A stretch of 64,000 nucleotides of DNA, from contig NZ_RARB01000003.1 of assembly GCF_003612015.1 (NCBI RefSeq), positions 22,023 through 86,022 on the forward strand, in the 5' to 3' direction. The stretch comes from Pantoea piersonii. GTDB lineage: Bacteria; Pseudomonadota; Gammaproteobacteria; Enterobacterales; Enterobacteriaceae. How positions within the stretch are numbered: the first letter of the stretch is position 1; every line of letters starts with the position of its first letter. Below, one piece after another: positions 29,935 to 39,847 of this stretch. Position numbers and translations under genes: made by a program. Under the pieces are notes generated by a model. The model ran no database searches. It was not told the DNA's origin and saw only the letters and a list, made by a program, of their open reading frames with translations.

Positions 29935-30302
29935 GTGCTCACCTGCAGCGTAACCACGAAAGAGCACCATTCAGGCCACTCTTCCAGCGGCTGAGTTATC
30001 AGCCACGTCTCGCCATTGACGATTAGCATGTCGCCACCCTTTTGTTTTGGGCGGTTAACGCCTTCGAAATTGCCGTTCACGTAGGCTTTTTTCTTAATTC
30101 CCTGCAGGTTAAGGCCGTCGATTTTCATCAGGTCGGTATAACTGAGGGGCTGCATCTGAACTGTTACAGACTGTTCACTGTAAGCAGGAGTGCGATGACC
30201 GGCCGCATCGGTGGTATAGGTGCCAAGGCTGACCTTCATCACTCCAGGTGAGTCACGGTTTACGATGTTGATTGCACCACGCACGATTCCATGCAGATTC
30301 AT
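29931..30302 (-). CDS. Head-tail joining protein (stopper-like)
   Basis: A 123-aa protein (MNLHGIVRGAINIVNRDSPGVMKVSLGTYT ... MLIVNGETWLITQPLEEWPEWCSFVVTLQ). Small beta-rich proteins of this type between the adaptor and the tail terminator act as head stopper. The function is inferred from order and composition; it overlaps both neighbours by four bases. Confidence 0.72.
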   Translation of the reverse strand: MNLHGIVRGAINIVNRDSPGVMKVSLGTYTTDAAGHRTPAYSEQSVTVQMQPLSYTDLMKIDGLNLQGIKKKAYVNGNFEGVNRPKQKGGDMLIVNGETWLITQPLEEWPEWCSFVVTLQVST

Positions 30303-30751
30303 ACGCCGCCCTTAACGTCATAATCGACGGAGTTAAGCATGTGAGAGGTGTCGATAAGAGGCTTAGCATGCCCCTTGCGGTCAATTGTCGACTGTGCCAG
30401 AGCCGGATCCGTAAACTCGCGAATAGAGTCTTGTAGCTGGTCCTTTATGCGCTCCCCCATGAGAGAGAACAGGATTTGCGCATCGTAATTAACCGCGAGT
30501 GCAATCTTGCCGAACTCATCACCCCATAGAGGCGATTGCTCTGCCAGCATGCGGCGAAAGAACGGGCGAGCCGGTCGATTCATACCAGGGTCGCCAAACT
30601 CATTCGCTGCCGCCACCATCGCTACTGACTGCCCGTCAGGGTAAGTGGCCCCTTCGAGGAATCCGACACGTAGCGTTTTCGGATCGCCCAGCTTTTCCGC
30701 TATCTCAGCCAGCTTCTTCTGCAGCGCATCGCCGCCACTGAATGTAGTCAT
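30299..30751 (-). CDS. Head-tail/tail completion protein (HK97 gp10-like)
   Basis: The product from the ATG at 30751 is 150 aa and begins MTTFSGGDALQKKLAEIAEKLG; GGAGGT precedes this start. Phrases such as VAAANEFGDPGMNRPARPFFRRM and the C-terminal KPLIDTSHMLNSV are characteristic of gp10-like neck proteins of tailed phages. The longer frame to 30892 overlaps the DUF4054 gene and is not used. Confidence 0.82.
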   Translation of the reverse strand: MTTFSGGDALQKKLAEIAEKLGDPKTLRVGFLEGATYPDGQSVAMVAAANEFGDPGMNRPARPFFRRMLAEQSPLWGDEFGKIALAVNYDAQILFSLMGERIKDQLQDSIREFTDPALAQSTIDRKGHAKPLIDTSHMLNSVDYDVKGGV

Positions 30752-30753
30752 CG

Positions 30754-31197
30754 CTACCTCCGGTAGTAACCTCTGCGGTTGTAGTGATAGGGATACATCG
30801 ACGGCGAGCCACCGGGCAGGTAACGAATCGTCCGAAAGGCTGCTGTGGCCTGCCAGTAAGCAGCGCCATATGGGGTCTGCATATACCACCACGACGAGGC
30901 ACTCGATGGACCCGCATCCACCGATACAGACACTGAGCCTTCGGAAGCGCTCGTTACCCGCCCAACTAACCCGGTAGCTGCCTGACCACCAACGCCGCTG
31001 TTGATAGCGGCAAGGTGAGCAACCAGCATGTTCAGGAATACCGCTCGCTGATTCACATCAGTGACAGGGCTTGCGTCGGTATTTTTCAGGTAGACCGTTG
31101 CCTCTGCGAAGTACGCTTTCAGCAGGTCATCACTCACCGAGGCAAACTCGGGATAACGCGCCCTGAACGCGCTTATATCAAAGACAACGACCGCCAT
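30754..31197 (-). CDS. Head-tail adaptor (DUF4054)
   Basis: A 147-aa protein with the DUF4054 signature: [66 protein letters not shown] and the C-terminal [23 protein letters not shown]4054 proteins form the adaptor ring bound to the portal. Confidence 0.9.
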   Translation of the reverse strand: MAVVVFDISAFRARYPEFASVSDDLLKAYFAEATVYLKNTDASPVTDVNQRAVFLNMLVAHLAAINSGVGGQAATGLVGRVTSASEGSVSVSVDAGPSSASSWWYMQTPYGAAYWQATAAFRTIRYLPGGSPSMYPYHYNRRGYYRR

Positions 31198-31199
31198 GA

Positions 31200-31529
31200 T
31201 TACTTACCGTCTGACTTGGTTACGCCCGGAGCCGGGTTATCCTGCGGCAGGCCTTCAAGACCCGACTTAACATCGGCGTTCTCTTTCGCCTTGGACTCAG
31301 CGCTGTTCGTTTTAGCCTGGGCGAATACCAGTTCGTTTTTCACGTAAGGCTGGTCTTTGTGCTGCTCCAGCCACTTCTCGAACACAGCCTTATCCACGTT
31401 CTCGGTCAGGCCATAGCCGCCGATAACGGAAGAAGAGTTAGCACCGTTAAGCACGATGGACTGTGCGCCATCAACATCCAGCACCAGGCCATTCGGCAGT
31501 TTGCAGCCTACAGTTACGACATCAGCCAT
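31200..31529 (-). CDS. Phage protein of the head operon, function unknown
   Basis: A 109-aa protein with an N-terminal beta-rich half ([23 protein letters not shown]) and a charged, low-complexity C-terminal half rich in Lys, Glu and Asn. It lies between the major capsid and the DUF4054 adaptor, where small head accessory or decoration proteins are common. I do not recognise a specific function. Confidence 0.75.
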   Translation of the reverse strand: MADVVTVGCKLPNGLVLDVDGAQSIVLNGANSSSVIGGYGLTENVDKAVFEKWLEQHKDQPYVKNELVFAQAKTNSAESKAKENADVKSGLEGLPQDNPAPGVTKSDGK

Positions 31530-31532
31530 TTT

Positions 31533-32570
31533 TTACACTCCCAGCATGGTGGCAATTGCCAGCGGTTGACGAATGATTGCACCCCAGGTGCCGCCAGATT
31601 TTTTCTGCGTCCAGGATGACTCCCCAGTAACCACGGCGTGCGCGCGCATCTTCTCGGTGAAGGCAGCGTAAGCGGTGTCCTGCTCGCCGAGGCGATCTGC
31701 AATCAGCTGAACCATTTCGCCAGCTGGAGTTGAATACTCGACTGCAGTCTCGACTTTAAGGTTAGGGAAGTTTTTCTTGATCAAATCCATGACGTTGATG
31801 CCGTACATGTTTGTTTTGGTCAGATTTACTTCTGAGGTTGGAGACATCGCCAGAGTCATTGGGTCTGTACGCTCGACCAGGCCGCGCGTCTGAACAATGA
31901 GTTGGTTATAAAGGCGAGTAGCTACATCGTCGTATACCAAGTCACCGGTCTTCGTGCTCCAGGCAACGCCACCGCTAGTGCCTGTAGCAGCAGGAGTGAT
32001 CGAGGCTGGCAGAGACGGGTCATTCAGAAGACCATAGTTCTGCAGGCCAGCGATGCCGTAGAAGTAGCTCTTGTTCTGGAACTTATTCAGCACCAGAGCA
32101 GAGGCTACGTTCAGCTCAGCGGCGTAACCGATACGCGCTGCGCCATACATGTCCAGCTCGCGCTCACCCCAGCGGGTGTGGGTCTGGTAGTGGTATGACT
32201 GGCGAGAAACCCAGTTAGCGTTAGCTGCGGTCATGCCGTTGTGGTTGTAGTCGCCGTATGAGCTGGTTTCGCCTGCAGATTCCACGATCGGGAATTGCGC
32301 GGTCAGCGTGGTCCAGTCACCTTTTTTCACTTCGCCGATGATTTCTGCGGCTTTCATCGGAGTGACCAGAACGCGGATCAGCTCCGGGTCAACGTAGTTG
32401 GTGAAGTAGGCCGGGATGCCTGAGCTACCCGTGGTAACCATGGTTGGCTGCGCATCCATCGCCAGCGCGAAGTTCTCCGCAAATTCTGGCTTCAGGTAAT
32501 CTTTCGCACCCGGCAGCACGATGCCGTACTTACCGCTGGCTGCGGCGTAGTGCTTCTGAAATTCGTTCAT
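31533..32570 (-). CDS. Major capsid protein (DUF2184)
   Basis: The 345-aa product belongs to the DUF2184 capsid family: [32 protein letters not shown] near residue 60, [33 protein letters not shown], and the C-terminal [19 protein letters not shown]. It assumes the HK97 fold of tailed-phage capsids. The cement protein and the protease/scaffold gene lie just upstream. Confidence 0.93.
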   Translation of the reverse strand: MNEFQKHYAAASGKYGIVLPGAKDYLKPEFAENFALAMDAQPTMVTTGSSGIPAYFTNYVDPELIRVLVTPMKAAEIIGEVKKGDWTTLTAQFPIVESAGETSSYGDYNHNGMTAANANWVSRQSYHYQTHTRWGERELDMYGAARIGYAAELNVASALVLNKFQNKSYFYGIAGLQNYGLLNDPSLPASITPAATGTSGGVAWSTKTGDLVYDDVATRLYNQLIVQTRGLVERTDPMTLAMSPTSEVNLTKTNMYGINVMDLIKKNFPNLKVETAVEYSTPAGEMVQLIADRLGEQDTAYAAFTEKMRAHAVVTGESSWTQKKSGGTWGAIIRQPLAIATMLGV

Positions 32571-33055
32571 TAGTTGCTCCAGGTGCTGATTTTGACAAGC
32601 TCGCCAGCATCACATGCGCTACCGGCGGTAAAGTTGGTTTCGACGTAACCGTCAATGGTTGCGCCTGCTGCGCCGGTCTGTACCTGGCCGGTAGTCAGCG
32701 ATGCGAAGATTTTCTGACCGCGAGTAGCAGCGGTTGAGGTACGCGCCCAGAAATCACCGCGGGTCATCAGGGTTACTTCGCGACCAGACTGGATGACGTT
32801 GGAATCGCTGCTCAGCCAGGTAGTAATGGCCGCCTGACCGTCACGATGTACGAAGCCAGAAGGTGCGCCAGTGCCTGCGTTAGATGCGACGCCATTTACT
32901 GCCCATGCGAAGCGACCGATTGTCAGGCCACTAGTGCCAGCAACCAGCGCAGCTTCGCCAGCAAGGAAGGTCATGTGTTCGTTAGTGCTCGCGAAACCAC
33001 CTTCTACACCCGGGGCCGGATACTGGTTAATTACGCTCTGAAAAGTGTTAGCCAT
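32570..33055 (-). CDS. Capsid cement protein (Gp24-like)
   Basis: A 161-aa protein beginning [24 protein letters not shown] and containing [23 protein letters not shown]. These are hallmarks of the structural cement proteins that sit upstream of DUF2184 capsids and stabilise the shell. Its stop overlaps the capsid start by one base. Confidence 0.87.
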   Translation of the reverse strand: MANTFQSVINQYPAPGVEGGFASTNEHMTFLAGEAALVAGTSGLTIGRFAWAVNGVASNAGTGAPSGFVHRDGQAAITTWLSSDSNVIQSGREVTLMTRGDFWARTSTAATRGQKIFASLTTGQVQTGAAGATIDGYVETNFTAGSACDAGELVKISTWSN

Positions 33056-33058
33056 TTC

Positions 33059-34372
33059 TTAGCCTCGTTTTAACTTGCCAGCGGTCGGGTATGCTTTCTC
33101 GAACTCACTGTTGGAAGCGGAATCCTGAGCAATAACAGGACGTGAATTTTCTTTCTGGCTGATAGCCATCTTCACCATTGCCGGGAATGCAGACGGGTGA
33201 ATGCCATCAATATCAACGCCAGCCTGCTCGAGCGCAGTGCGGTAGACGTCATCAGCAGAGTCCATAGCGACCACGTCGCCAATCAGCGGACGCACAGCCT
33301 GCTCAGCTTCGCGGACACGGCGGAAGTTCTCTGCGGCAGTTTTGGTTGCGCTGTCGGCCGCCAGGCGAATGGCAGAGTCCATCGCGGTTTTGGAAACCTT
33401 CTCGTCTTGGTCGTCTTTCTTGTCGTTGTCTTTGCCTTCATCCTGAGCGACAGCAGGAGACAGGGCGGCGGCGATTTTGGCGATGACGTCTTCTGACACG
33501 CCAGCTTCGCGCAGCAGGGAGATAATCGACTCGTTGTCGTCATCGCCAGCCACTTTCTGCTCTTCTGGCTCGACGCTTTCGGCAGACGCCTCGATGATTT
33601 CGACCAGTTCTTCCGGCTCCAGATCCATATCTGCAGCCAGCTTGGTTTTGTATTTGCCAACGACTGCCTGAGCGATCGCCTTTGGTGATTTATGCGAATT
33701 CAGGATGGCGGTGAGGTCTTTGGGTGCAGCATCCTTAGCCAGGCGCGGCTTCAGAAACGCTCCCAGCGCGGCACGAATGGCGACGCCTTTGCGGTCTAAC
33801 TTCATGTATTTAAGCTCCAGTGGGAGAGAATCAGCGACCAGTACGTCGCTACCTGCGCGGCCAGTTTCGACCAGTGCAACGTGGTTCCCGACGATGTCAC
33901 GCATGACGCCGTCAAATGCTTCACCGTCTGGCGTTTCGCCGGGAGTCATGTCAGCGACGTACTGATACGACGATGACAATTCTTTTTGTTCTTCTGTCTC
34001 GATACCCGCGATAGCTGAGTTATCCCAGACCGAAAGGCCGTTGGTGAGATAGGTGCCATCAAAATCACAACCAGAGTGCGTCGTGCCTACGCGGTATTCG
34101 CGAGGCGGGTCGCCGGGGAAGTCAGGGGTATGGATGCAGAGAACAGGAATGTTGTTGAAAGTTGGTGCGGCTTTCTTCAGTTCTTCAGGATGTCGCCAGA
34201 GCCGATAAATCTTATCGGGCTCTAACCCAAGCTTTCCAGCGTTCGGGATTTCGCGCCCATAGTAGGGGCAGACATTCGCCTTGCTGATATTGCTCTTTGT
34301 GACCTGAAGCCTGCCGTTACCATCGAATGAGCGCACAGATGCGCGGTCAAACGCTAACCGTTCGATAGTCAT
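33059..34372 (-). CDS. Prohead protease-scaffold protein (DUF2213)
   Basis: The 437-aa protein has an N-terminal DUF2213 protease domain ([63 protein letters not shown]) of about 190 residues. It is followed by a long, highly charged helical region ([27 protein letters not shown]) with the character of a capsid scaffold. Protease and scaffold are thus one polypeptide, cleaved during head maturation. It precedes the cement and capsid genes. Confidence 0.88.
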   Translation of the reverse strand: MTIERLAFDRASVRSFDGNGRLQVTKSNISKANVCPYYGREIPNAGKLGLEPDKIYRLWRHPEELKKAAPTFNNIPVLCIHTPDFPGDPPREYRVGTTHSGCDFDGTYLTNGLSVWDNSAIAGIETEEQKELSSSYQYVADMTPGETPDGEAFDGVMRDIVGNHVALVETGRAGSDVLVADSLPLELKYMKLDRKGVAIRAALGAFLKPRLAKDAAPKDLTAILNSHKSPKAIAQAVVGKYKTKLAADMDLEPEELVEIIEASAESVEPEEQKVAGDDDNESIISLLREAGVSEDVIAKIAAALSPAVAQDEGKDNDKKDDQDEKVSKTAMDSAIRLAADSATKTAAENFRRVREAEQAVRPLIGDVVAMDSADDVYRTALEQAGVDIDGIHPSAFPAMVKMAISQKENSRPVIAQDSASNSEFEKAYPTAGKLKRG

Positions 34373-34384
34373 GTGTGCTTCCGT

Positions 34385-35203
34385 TTAATTAAGTCCGGGA
34401 ATGACCGGGGACCAGGTGCAGCGGCAGTTAATCTCTTCGCCCGGAAGAGTCCACTTGCCATCGAGGTAAAGCCCTTTCGACAGGTCGAACTTCTCGCCAT
34501 CGGCTTTCACATGTGATTGCCGTGGCTCTTTACCTGCGTGAGAGTGTCGCCAGATGCCTTCGGTGATACCGAGCGACTGTTGCCTTGCAGTCTGCATCAC
34601 TGCGGTAGCTTTGTTGTTCTGGTCTCGCGCGATGAGGGCTGCTCGACGGCGGGTGATGCCGTAGCGGCGCTGCAATTCACTAGTGAGCGTCGAAAGGTCA
34701 CGCCCTCGACTGACTGACTGCATCACCAGCGTCTGCACCTGCGTGAGATATTGCTCCGGTATGCTGCGTATCAGATTCACGTTTTCCGTGATGCTCGCCT
34801 GTAGCGCGTTATTCATCGCTGGCGTAATCTTGAAAGGCACCGTAAAGCCTGCCGTCTCCAGAGCGTTATAGAGCGACACGTCGGAGTTCTTCATCGCATC
34901 ACCGGCGAATCGCTGAGCCAGCTTTGCGGCCACGTCATCGAAACGCTTCTGCCAGCGCCTGGCTAACTTCTTCATCGCATCACGCATAAACACGGCGGGC
35001 GATGCGTCCATTGCCATAGCGCCGGAAGCCCGGTAGTTCGCTTTCAGCCAGTAGACCACCGAGTCGTTCATTTCGGTGATGAGTGAATCCAGCTTCTTGC
35101 GATACCAGGCTTCGACACCGGCGTTAGGCCTTGTCGGGCGGATCGTTTTTGGCGTCGCCTTCCTCGCTTTCGTCGAGGTCGTCTTCTTCGAATTCGAGGT
35201 CAT
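34385..35203 (-). CDS. Phage head morphogenesis protein (Mu gpF / SPP1 gp7 family)
   Basis: The 272-aa minor head protein has the family region LRSIPEQYLTQVQTLVMQSVSRGRDLSTLTSELQRRYGITRRRAALIARDQ compressed to its motifs SRGRDLSTL and ITRRRAALIARDQNNK. It ends with the C-terminal GEEINCRCTWSPVIPGLN. The first 35 residues are basic and overlap the portal gene by 80 bases; a later start is possible but would cut into conserved sequence only after residue 45. Confidence 0.87.
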   Translation of the reverse strand: MTSNSKKTTSTKARKATPKTIRPTRPNAGVEAWYRKKLDSLITEMNDSVVYWLKANYRASGAMAMDASPAVFMRDAMKKLARRWQKRFDDVAAKLAQRFAGDAMKNSDVSLYNALETAGFTVPFKITPAMNNALQASITENVNLIRSIPEQYLTQVQTLVMQSVSRGRDLSTLTSELQRRYGITRRRAALIARDQNNKATAVMQTARQQSLGITEGIWRHSHAGKEPRQSHVKADGEKFDLSKGLYLDGKWTLPGEEINCRCTWSPVIPGLN

Positions 35204-36647
35204 AGCTTAAGTCCAGTGAGTGATATGGGCTTTCCGGGTCATCAGCAATCTTCTCGCGCACCTCATTAGCCGACAGAGCGCCAGTTGCTACGTAAACCGC
35301 GTCAGTGTCAGCGTCCACTTTGCGTATGTCTGCTCTCTCTTTCGCGCTCATCTCATAAAGAGGCTCGAACTCGAAATAGATATCTGGGTCGATGTCACCG
35401 AACTCTGACAGCTGAATAACGTCCAGAACGCGCTTTAGCGGCGCTTTGAACATCGCCTGCTGTAACGAGTGGATGTAGTCGTAGAAAACGCGAATCTCGC
35501 CATCTGATGAGGCATTCAAGCCGTTTGGTGTGATACCCAGCAACTTAACCAGCGGGATGCCGGAAACGGCCGCCATGTGCTCTTGCGACTGTGCCTGCAA
35601 AGTGTCCAGCCCGCCAAGAGGTGCGCTGACGAATTCGACCGTTTCTGGAGCCTGCGGGTTATTGTCCTTCGTAAAGGCCCCGCGGTTATCGCGGCAGCGG
35701 TTAAACAGGTCGAGGCGGGCCAGCACTGAATCAGCGCCACCCCCCTGCAAAACGGTGCCCATGTTCGTGCCGATGACCGGGATACTGAACGAGTGGATCA
35801 TGTCACTTACGCTGTCACGCGTGCGCAGCCAGTTGTTAACGTAAGGCTCGGCCATCTGCACCAGAGACAGGCCGCGGAAGTTATACGACGCTTTCAGCAG
35901 GTCTGGCACCTGACGCGACACGAAGTCAATCATCCGGCTAGCATGAACCGTTTTGCCCATCACAAACCATTCTGTCGGCCTGTAAAAGTCAGGGCTCAGC
36001 GGGTTCTGCGCGTTATAGACACCGGGATAAGTCCAGACTGGCTCGATTACCTGAAAACCCTTCAGGCTGCCCTTGGGTATCTTTTTGTCGCTGATGAACA
36101 GCTTGCTCTGCAGCTCGTTGTCATCTGTCCAGGCTGATACGTTTTTGGGTGACAGTACGTCGATATAAATCTGCCCACCGCCGAAGTACCCATCGTGCTC
36201 AGCAGCCTCGCGGAATTTCTCGCGAACGTGAAAGCGCTCCAGCGCGTCAGTGATGGCCTTAACCCTGTCCGACTTATCGTCATCACCGACCGTCTTCAGC
36301 TTTATCCACTTACGCGTCATCTCCTCCGCAATGGTGCCAACCATCTTGCGGTATTCAGGCTTCTGCGCCATCGCTGCCAGATAGGGGTAGCCGGGAAATG
36401 AATCCAGCGTGCCGTATCCCATTGCGTAGGCGTCATTCAGCGCGCCGTAATCGGTAGAGTCCATCGCGAGGATGCCCTTTTCGATTGCTGCCGGGATAAC
36501 GCCTTTAGGAGGCTCGTATCGTTGAAATTCGCGCGGAGGTTTTGGCTGGACTGCTGCTACTGCTTCGGGGTTAATCTTCATCTGAGCCTTTTCAGGCTCT
36601 TCCACCGGCTCAGGCGCGGCGATTTCTTTTTTCTTAAACCACCACAT
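35124..36647 (-). CDS. Portal protein (DUF1073)
   Basis: The 507-aa product starting MWWFKKKEIAAPEPVEEPEK is a DUF1073 portal, containing FPGYPYLAAMAQKPEYRKMV, GGGQIYIDVLSPK, YNFRGLSLVQMAEPYVNNWL, and VSGIPLVKLLGITPNGLNASSDGE. It forms the dodecameric DNA-entry ring. The ATG at 36647 has CAGGAG upstream and shares a base with the terminase stop (TGATG). Databases often label this domain as Acb1-like; its place between terminase and the head morphogenesis gene shows it is the portal. Confidence 0.92.
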   Translation of the reverse strand: MWWFKKKEIAAPEPVEEPEKAQMKINPEAVAAVQPKPPREFQRYEPPKGVIPAAIEKGILAMDSTDYGALNDAYAMGYGTLDSFPGYPYLAAMAQKPEYRKMVGTIAEEMTRKWIKLKTVGDDDKSDRVKAITDALERFHVREKFREAAEHDGYFGGGQIYIDVLSPKNVSAWTDDNELQSKLFISDKKIPKGSLKGFQVIEPVWTYPGVYNAQNPLSPDFYRPTEWFVMGKTVHASRMIDFVSRQVPDLLKASYNFRGLSLVQMAEPYVNNWLRTRDSVSDMIHSFSIPVIGTNMGTVLQGGGADSVLARLDLFNRCRDNRGAFTKDNNPQAPETVEFVSAPLGGLDTLQAQSQEHMAAVSGIPLVKLLGITPNGLNASSDGEIRVFYDYIHSLQQAMFKAPLKRVLDVIQLSEFGDIDPDIYFEFEPLYEMSAKERADIRKVDADTDAVYVATGALSANEVREKIADDPESPYHSLDLSYDLEFEEDDLDESEEGDAKNDPPDKA

Positions 36648-38305
36648 CAAATTCTCCTGAGTTGGCTCGGATCGATACTCATTGGCTGGCGACCTGAAAT
36701 CAGGTTGTCGTCGATGGCGTCCATCCATGTATCCAGAATGTCGTCGTTATCGTGGCTGTCATCTGCAGAGAAGGCAGCGCACTCTGTCATGGCAGTAAGC
36801 ACCCATGAGGTGTTGCCAGCGACAGTGCCGTCTTCGTAGTAGGTGTGAATCACCGCAGCGCCGTTAGCGTCGTGCGTGGCAGGAATGAACACCTTGCCGG
36901 TCTTTATCTGCGGGATGACGTTGAGGCAGCGGACCAGCTTGTTCTGGCCTGTACCTCGGGGAATTTCTTTCACCGGGATGTTCTGGCGCTTCTTGAGGGT
37001 CGTTATCAGCCCCTGTCCGGCCTGCTTCTCTTCGATAGCCATGTGACGCATCGGCATCATGCGAAGTGAACCGCTCGCACTCCATTTCGCCCAGACCTCT
37101 TCGGCTTTCTTCAACAGGTCTTCCGGGTCCCAGCGACCGCGAACCACGTCGATAATGTAGAGGTTACCGTCTACGCCCATTCCGGCCAGCGTGAATACCG
37201 TGTAATCCAGCCAGTCCTCAACCTTGCCGCTGTTCGTATCGACGTAAACACAGCGATACTGAAGCTTTGGAAGATGCGTGTAGGTCTGGAACCAGTCGGT
37301 TTCGATAATGCCGCCGGTCAGCGCCATCGGGTTCTGCTGGTACTGCGAGAGGAACGTGTAACGGTCGCGCTCCCATAATGCGAGCAGGTCGTTCACGTCT
37401 TCCATCTGCGGCCAGTAAGACCAGTAGCGTTCACCAGACACGACGACGCTGTCAGTATCCTTCACAGTTTCCCAACACAGAGATCGCCACGGTTCAGCCA
37501 GCGATTCGATGTACTTCTCGCTTATCAGTGCGGGAATGGCTACGTGGTGGAAGTTAACGCCCATACCACCGGATAGCATGAAGCCGGTAGCGTCATCAGT
37601 GTGCAGGCGCTGCTGAATGCTCACAAACGGCGTTGGGTGCTCTTTCGACTTGTCACCACGGCGCGAGCGGATGGTGTTTACCAGCAAGGTGTTGGCGCTG
37701 CTGCGCTTTGTCTCACTGAGCATGTCTACCGGCTTGTTGTAGTCGTCCAGCATAACCATGCCGGAGAACTTCTCGCCGAAGTAACCACCACGACCACCGG
37801 TAATCTGTCCGTTGCTGGAGCGCGATACCGTCTGACCGGTCGAGCGCCCTTTGCTGTCGAGGATTTCCCACTCTTCAGCCTGGTTAACGCCAAACGAGCA
37901 AGGCCATAGCTCCTGATACTCTTTGCTGCTGATGATGTCGCGGGTGCGGCGCGAGTTGCGCTTAACCAGCGTGTCAGCAAAAGAGATATTCAGGTTGCGG
38001 AAGCGGTTTAATCTACCCTCCTGAACAAGCGCATTAACGTATGCCGGTAGGTGGATAGAGAAGAATTCTGTTTTAGTCCCGCCCGGGGGAATGTTGATAA
38101 TCAGGTTACGTGGCTGCAGGCGTCCGGCAATGAGGTCATCAATCTTTGATGCCATCAGCCGGTGATGCCAGTTAACCAGCAGTCGGTCGCCCTGAATCAG
38201 TTCGAACCACAGGCGGGTGAAGTTGAGAAACGACTTAGTGGACTTAGACTTTACGACAACGCGCTCAGGGAACGGCAAATCTTCCCATTCAAGTACTCTC
38301 GTCAT
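36647..38305 (-). CDS. Terminase large subunit
   Basis: The 552-aa packaging motor has an N-terminal ATPase with the Walker A variant IPPGGTKT near residue 72, a Walker B-like MVMLDDYNKP, and a C-terminal RNase H-fold nuclease with acidic residues in YRCVYVDTNSG and DDILDTWMDAI. It follows the small subunit and precedes the portal. The ATPase and nuclease motifs appear intact. Confidence 0.94.
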   Translation of the reverse strand: MTRVLEWEDLPFPERVVVKSKSTKSFLNFTRLWFELIQGDRLLVNWHHRLMASKIDDLIAGRLQPRNLIINIPPGGTKTEFFSIHLPAYVNALVQEGRLNRFRNLNISFADTLVKRNSRRTRDIISSKEYQELWPCSFGVNQAEEWEILDSKGRSTGQTVSRSSNGQITGGRGGYFGEKFSGMVMLDDYNKPVDMLSETKRSSANTLLVNTIRSRRGDKSKEHPTPFVSIQQRLHTDDATGFMLSGGMGVNFHHVAIPALISEKYIESLAEPWRSLCWETVKDTDSVVVSGERYWSYWPQMEDVNDLLALWERDRYTFLSQYQQNPMALTGGIIETDWFQTYTHLPKLQYRCVYVDTNSGKVEDWLDYTVFTLAGMGVDGNLYIIDVVRGRWDPEDLLKKAEEVWAKWSASGSLRMMPMRHMAIEEKQAGQGLITTLKKRQNIPVKEIPRGTGQNKLVRCLNVIPQIKTGKVFIPATHDANGAAVIHTYYEDGTVAGNTSWVLTAMTECAAFSADDSHDNDDILDTWMDAIDDNLISGRQPMSIDPSQLRRI

Positions 38306-38306
38306 G

Positions 38307-38783
38307 TCAGTCTAATCCGTCTAGTTTCCCCTCCAGTTGAGCCTGTGCAGCGGCGTAATCATCAGGCGTGTAATTAACCACCTGCACAGGGCCGCCATTC
38401 GCGCCCTCAATGCCGTGATCAATCTTGTCCCGCCATGTTTTCTTTTGCCGGTTCTTAAGCCAGAAGATGGCTGCAGCCGTGTCAGGGGGGTAATGCTTCT
38501 GTATTTCTGTCTTAACGATTTTGTCGTTAATGACGCGAATATCGACATCTGGGGCAACATAACCCATAGCGCGTTGGTAGAGGCTGTCAGCCACTTCGCC
38601 ATCTGAAATGTCCTTGCCCTTTTTTATGGACTCTGAAAACTCTGGGTGGTCAATTTTCCACTTGTGAATAGTAGACTCGGCCACTTCGAAGAAGTCAGCG
38701 AGTTGATCGTCGGTGTAGCCAAGCATGCACAGCTTGCGAGCCTGCTCGGCATACGCCTTCTGGTACTTGGTTGGCCTAGCCAT
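38307..38783 (-). CDS. Terminase small subunit
   Basis: A 158-aa DNA-binding protein starting MARPTKYQKAYAEQARKLCMLGYTDDQLADFF with a helix-turn-helix (EVAESTIHKWKIDHPEF) typical of small terminase subunits that recognise the packaging site. The C-terminal region includes TAAAIFWLKNRQKKTWRDK, also a family hallmark. I use the second ATG (38783). Confidence 0.92.
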   Translation of the reverse strand: MARPTKYQKAYAEQARKLCMLGYTDDQLADFFEVAESTIHKWKIDHPEFSESIKKGKDISDGEVADSLYQRAMGYVAPDVDIRVINDKIVKTEIQKHYPPDTAAAIFWLKNRQKKTWRDKIDHGIEGANGGPVQVVNYTPDDYAAAQAQLEGKLDGLD

Positions 38784-38851
38784 AATCATTTCCTGTTATA
38801 TCGTGAAGCATTATCAGAGCCACCTGGAAAAGTTGATGGCTCTTGTAATGG

Positions 38852-39379
38852 TCACGCAGCCTTGCCTTCCATCAGTGAAACCATGTCAGGATCCATCTGT
38901 TCGATGATGCGTTCTCGGGCATTGTTGAGTAGTGCCTTACGTCCGCCACGACCCCACCTGCTCATAGTACGAGCGCATCCGCTTACCTGCTCAGTCTCAT
39001 TTGCGATCAGGAGGTCTAATCGGTTTAGTTGGTTCATATGGCTAATGCCGTTAAGAACAGCTTCGCGGAATGTTTCGTACACCCTGATTTCGAACTGCGG
39101 ACTCAGCCATGCTGCGTATCGAATAGCGACCAACTCTAATCCCCATACGCCATGGTTAAGCCCGCCATTAATGATTTCTACCGCCGTGCATTTTTGCACT
39201 CCGCTCAGAGTTTGAACAAAGTTGCGAATCTGCTTACTGCGCATGAACTGGCTTGGCCGCTGGTTATCAGTAGCCTCGCCTTTTAATACAGCAGCTGAGT
39301 GCAGGTCATTCAGGTTGTAACGCCCTTCGCTGTCTACACGAACAGAAACGCCATTTACGATTACGGTTGGATACGTCAT
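38852..39379 (-). CDS. KilA-N domain protein
   Basis: The 175-aa protein has an N-terminal KilA-N domain: VNGVSVRVDSEGRYNLNDLHSAAV, QRPSQFMRSKQIRNFVQTL, GVWGLELVAIRYAAWLSPQFEIRVYETFREAV. KilA-N is a DNA-binding domain of phage antirepressors and regulators. A helical C terminus of about 60 residues follows. It lies between the lysis genes and the small terminase, behind a terminator, so it may be expressed separately. Confidence 0.88.
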   Translation of the reverse strand: MTYPTVIVNGVSVRVDSEGRYNLNDLHSAAVLKGEATDNQRPSQFMRSKQIRNFVQTLSGVQKCTAVEIINGGLNHGVWGLELVAIRYAAWLSPQFEIRVYETFREAVLNGISHMNQLNRLDLLIANETEQVSGCARTMSRWGRGGRKALLNNARERIIEQMDPDMVSLMEGKAA

Positions 39380-39384
39380 TGCGA

Positions 39385-39522
39385 TTACCTTTTAGAAAGA
39401 TGAGCCTGTTCGCACAGAAGAGCCGCCCCCGAGATGGTCGCCACCATATAACGGCAATTCTCAGGCTCAGCTTTCTGAAAGGCTCGGGGTTGAGTTGCGC
39501 TGCGACGCGCGGTGAAATGCAT
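39385..39522 (-). CDS. Short Ash-like open frame
   Basis: A 45-codon frame beginning MHFTARRSATQPRAFQK. From memory, this N-terminal pattern (ARR.ATQPRAFQKAEPENCRYM, here at residues 5-25) recurs in Ash / Icd-like proteins of enterobacterial phages. It lies immediately downstream of a terminator, with its ATG only a few bases past the T-run and no obvious Shine-Dalgarno. It may be a truncated remnant or a small leader-type peptide before the KilA-N gene. Confidence 0.45.
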   Translation of the reverse strand: MHFTARRSATQPRAFQKAEPENCRYMVATISGAALLCEQAHLSKR

Positions 39523-39524
39523 AT

Positions 39525-39552
39525 AAAAAAGCCCCGGACTATGCCGAGGCTC
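39525..39552 (-). terminator. Terminator after the lysis block
   Basis: On the minus strand GCCTCGG-CATAGT-CCGGGGC (one G-T pair) is followed by TTTTTTATAT. It lies 20 bases beyond the 91-aa gene and would end or attenuate transcripts leaving the lysis cassette. Confidence 0.8.
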
Positions 39553-39571
39553 TTGTGATATGGACTTCTGC

Positions 39572-39847
39572 TTACAGGTACTTCTGAGCCAGCGCTTTAA
39601 GCTCGTCTTTTGCTGCTTCACCCAGCTGAGCGACACCCTGCTCAACGAAGTTAAAAGCCGCTTCGAAGTCTTTAACGCCAGTCTTTACTACCGCCACAGG
39701 GGTTTCGGTTACTGTGGTTACTTCAGGTGAGGTGGTTGTTGCGGTATCGGTGGCGGGGGTATCAGTTACTACGACAGAATCAGTCACGGTCGTTTCCTTG
39801 GTTGCGGGCTCACTCTTTTGCAGGAGCCACTTAATGGGATTGAACAT
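39572..39847 (-). CDS. Thr/Val-rich phage protein next to spanins
   Basis: A 91-aa protein starting MFNPIKWLLQKSEPATKETTV. A short amphipathic N terminus is followed by about 45 residues rich in Thr, Val and Ala (low complexity), then a helical C terminus (FEAAFNFVEQGVAQLGEAAKDELKAL). It overlaps the end of the o-spanin gene. I recognise no family; the position suggests a link with lysis or simple co-expression. Confidence 0.72.
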   Translation of the reverse strand: MFNPIKWLLQKSEPATKETTVTDSVVVTDTPATDTATTTSPEVTTVTETPVAVVKTGVKDFEAAFNFVEQGVAQLGEAAKDELKALAQKYL

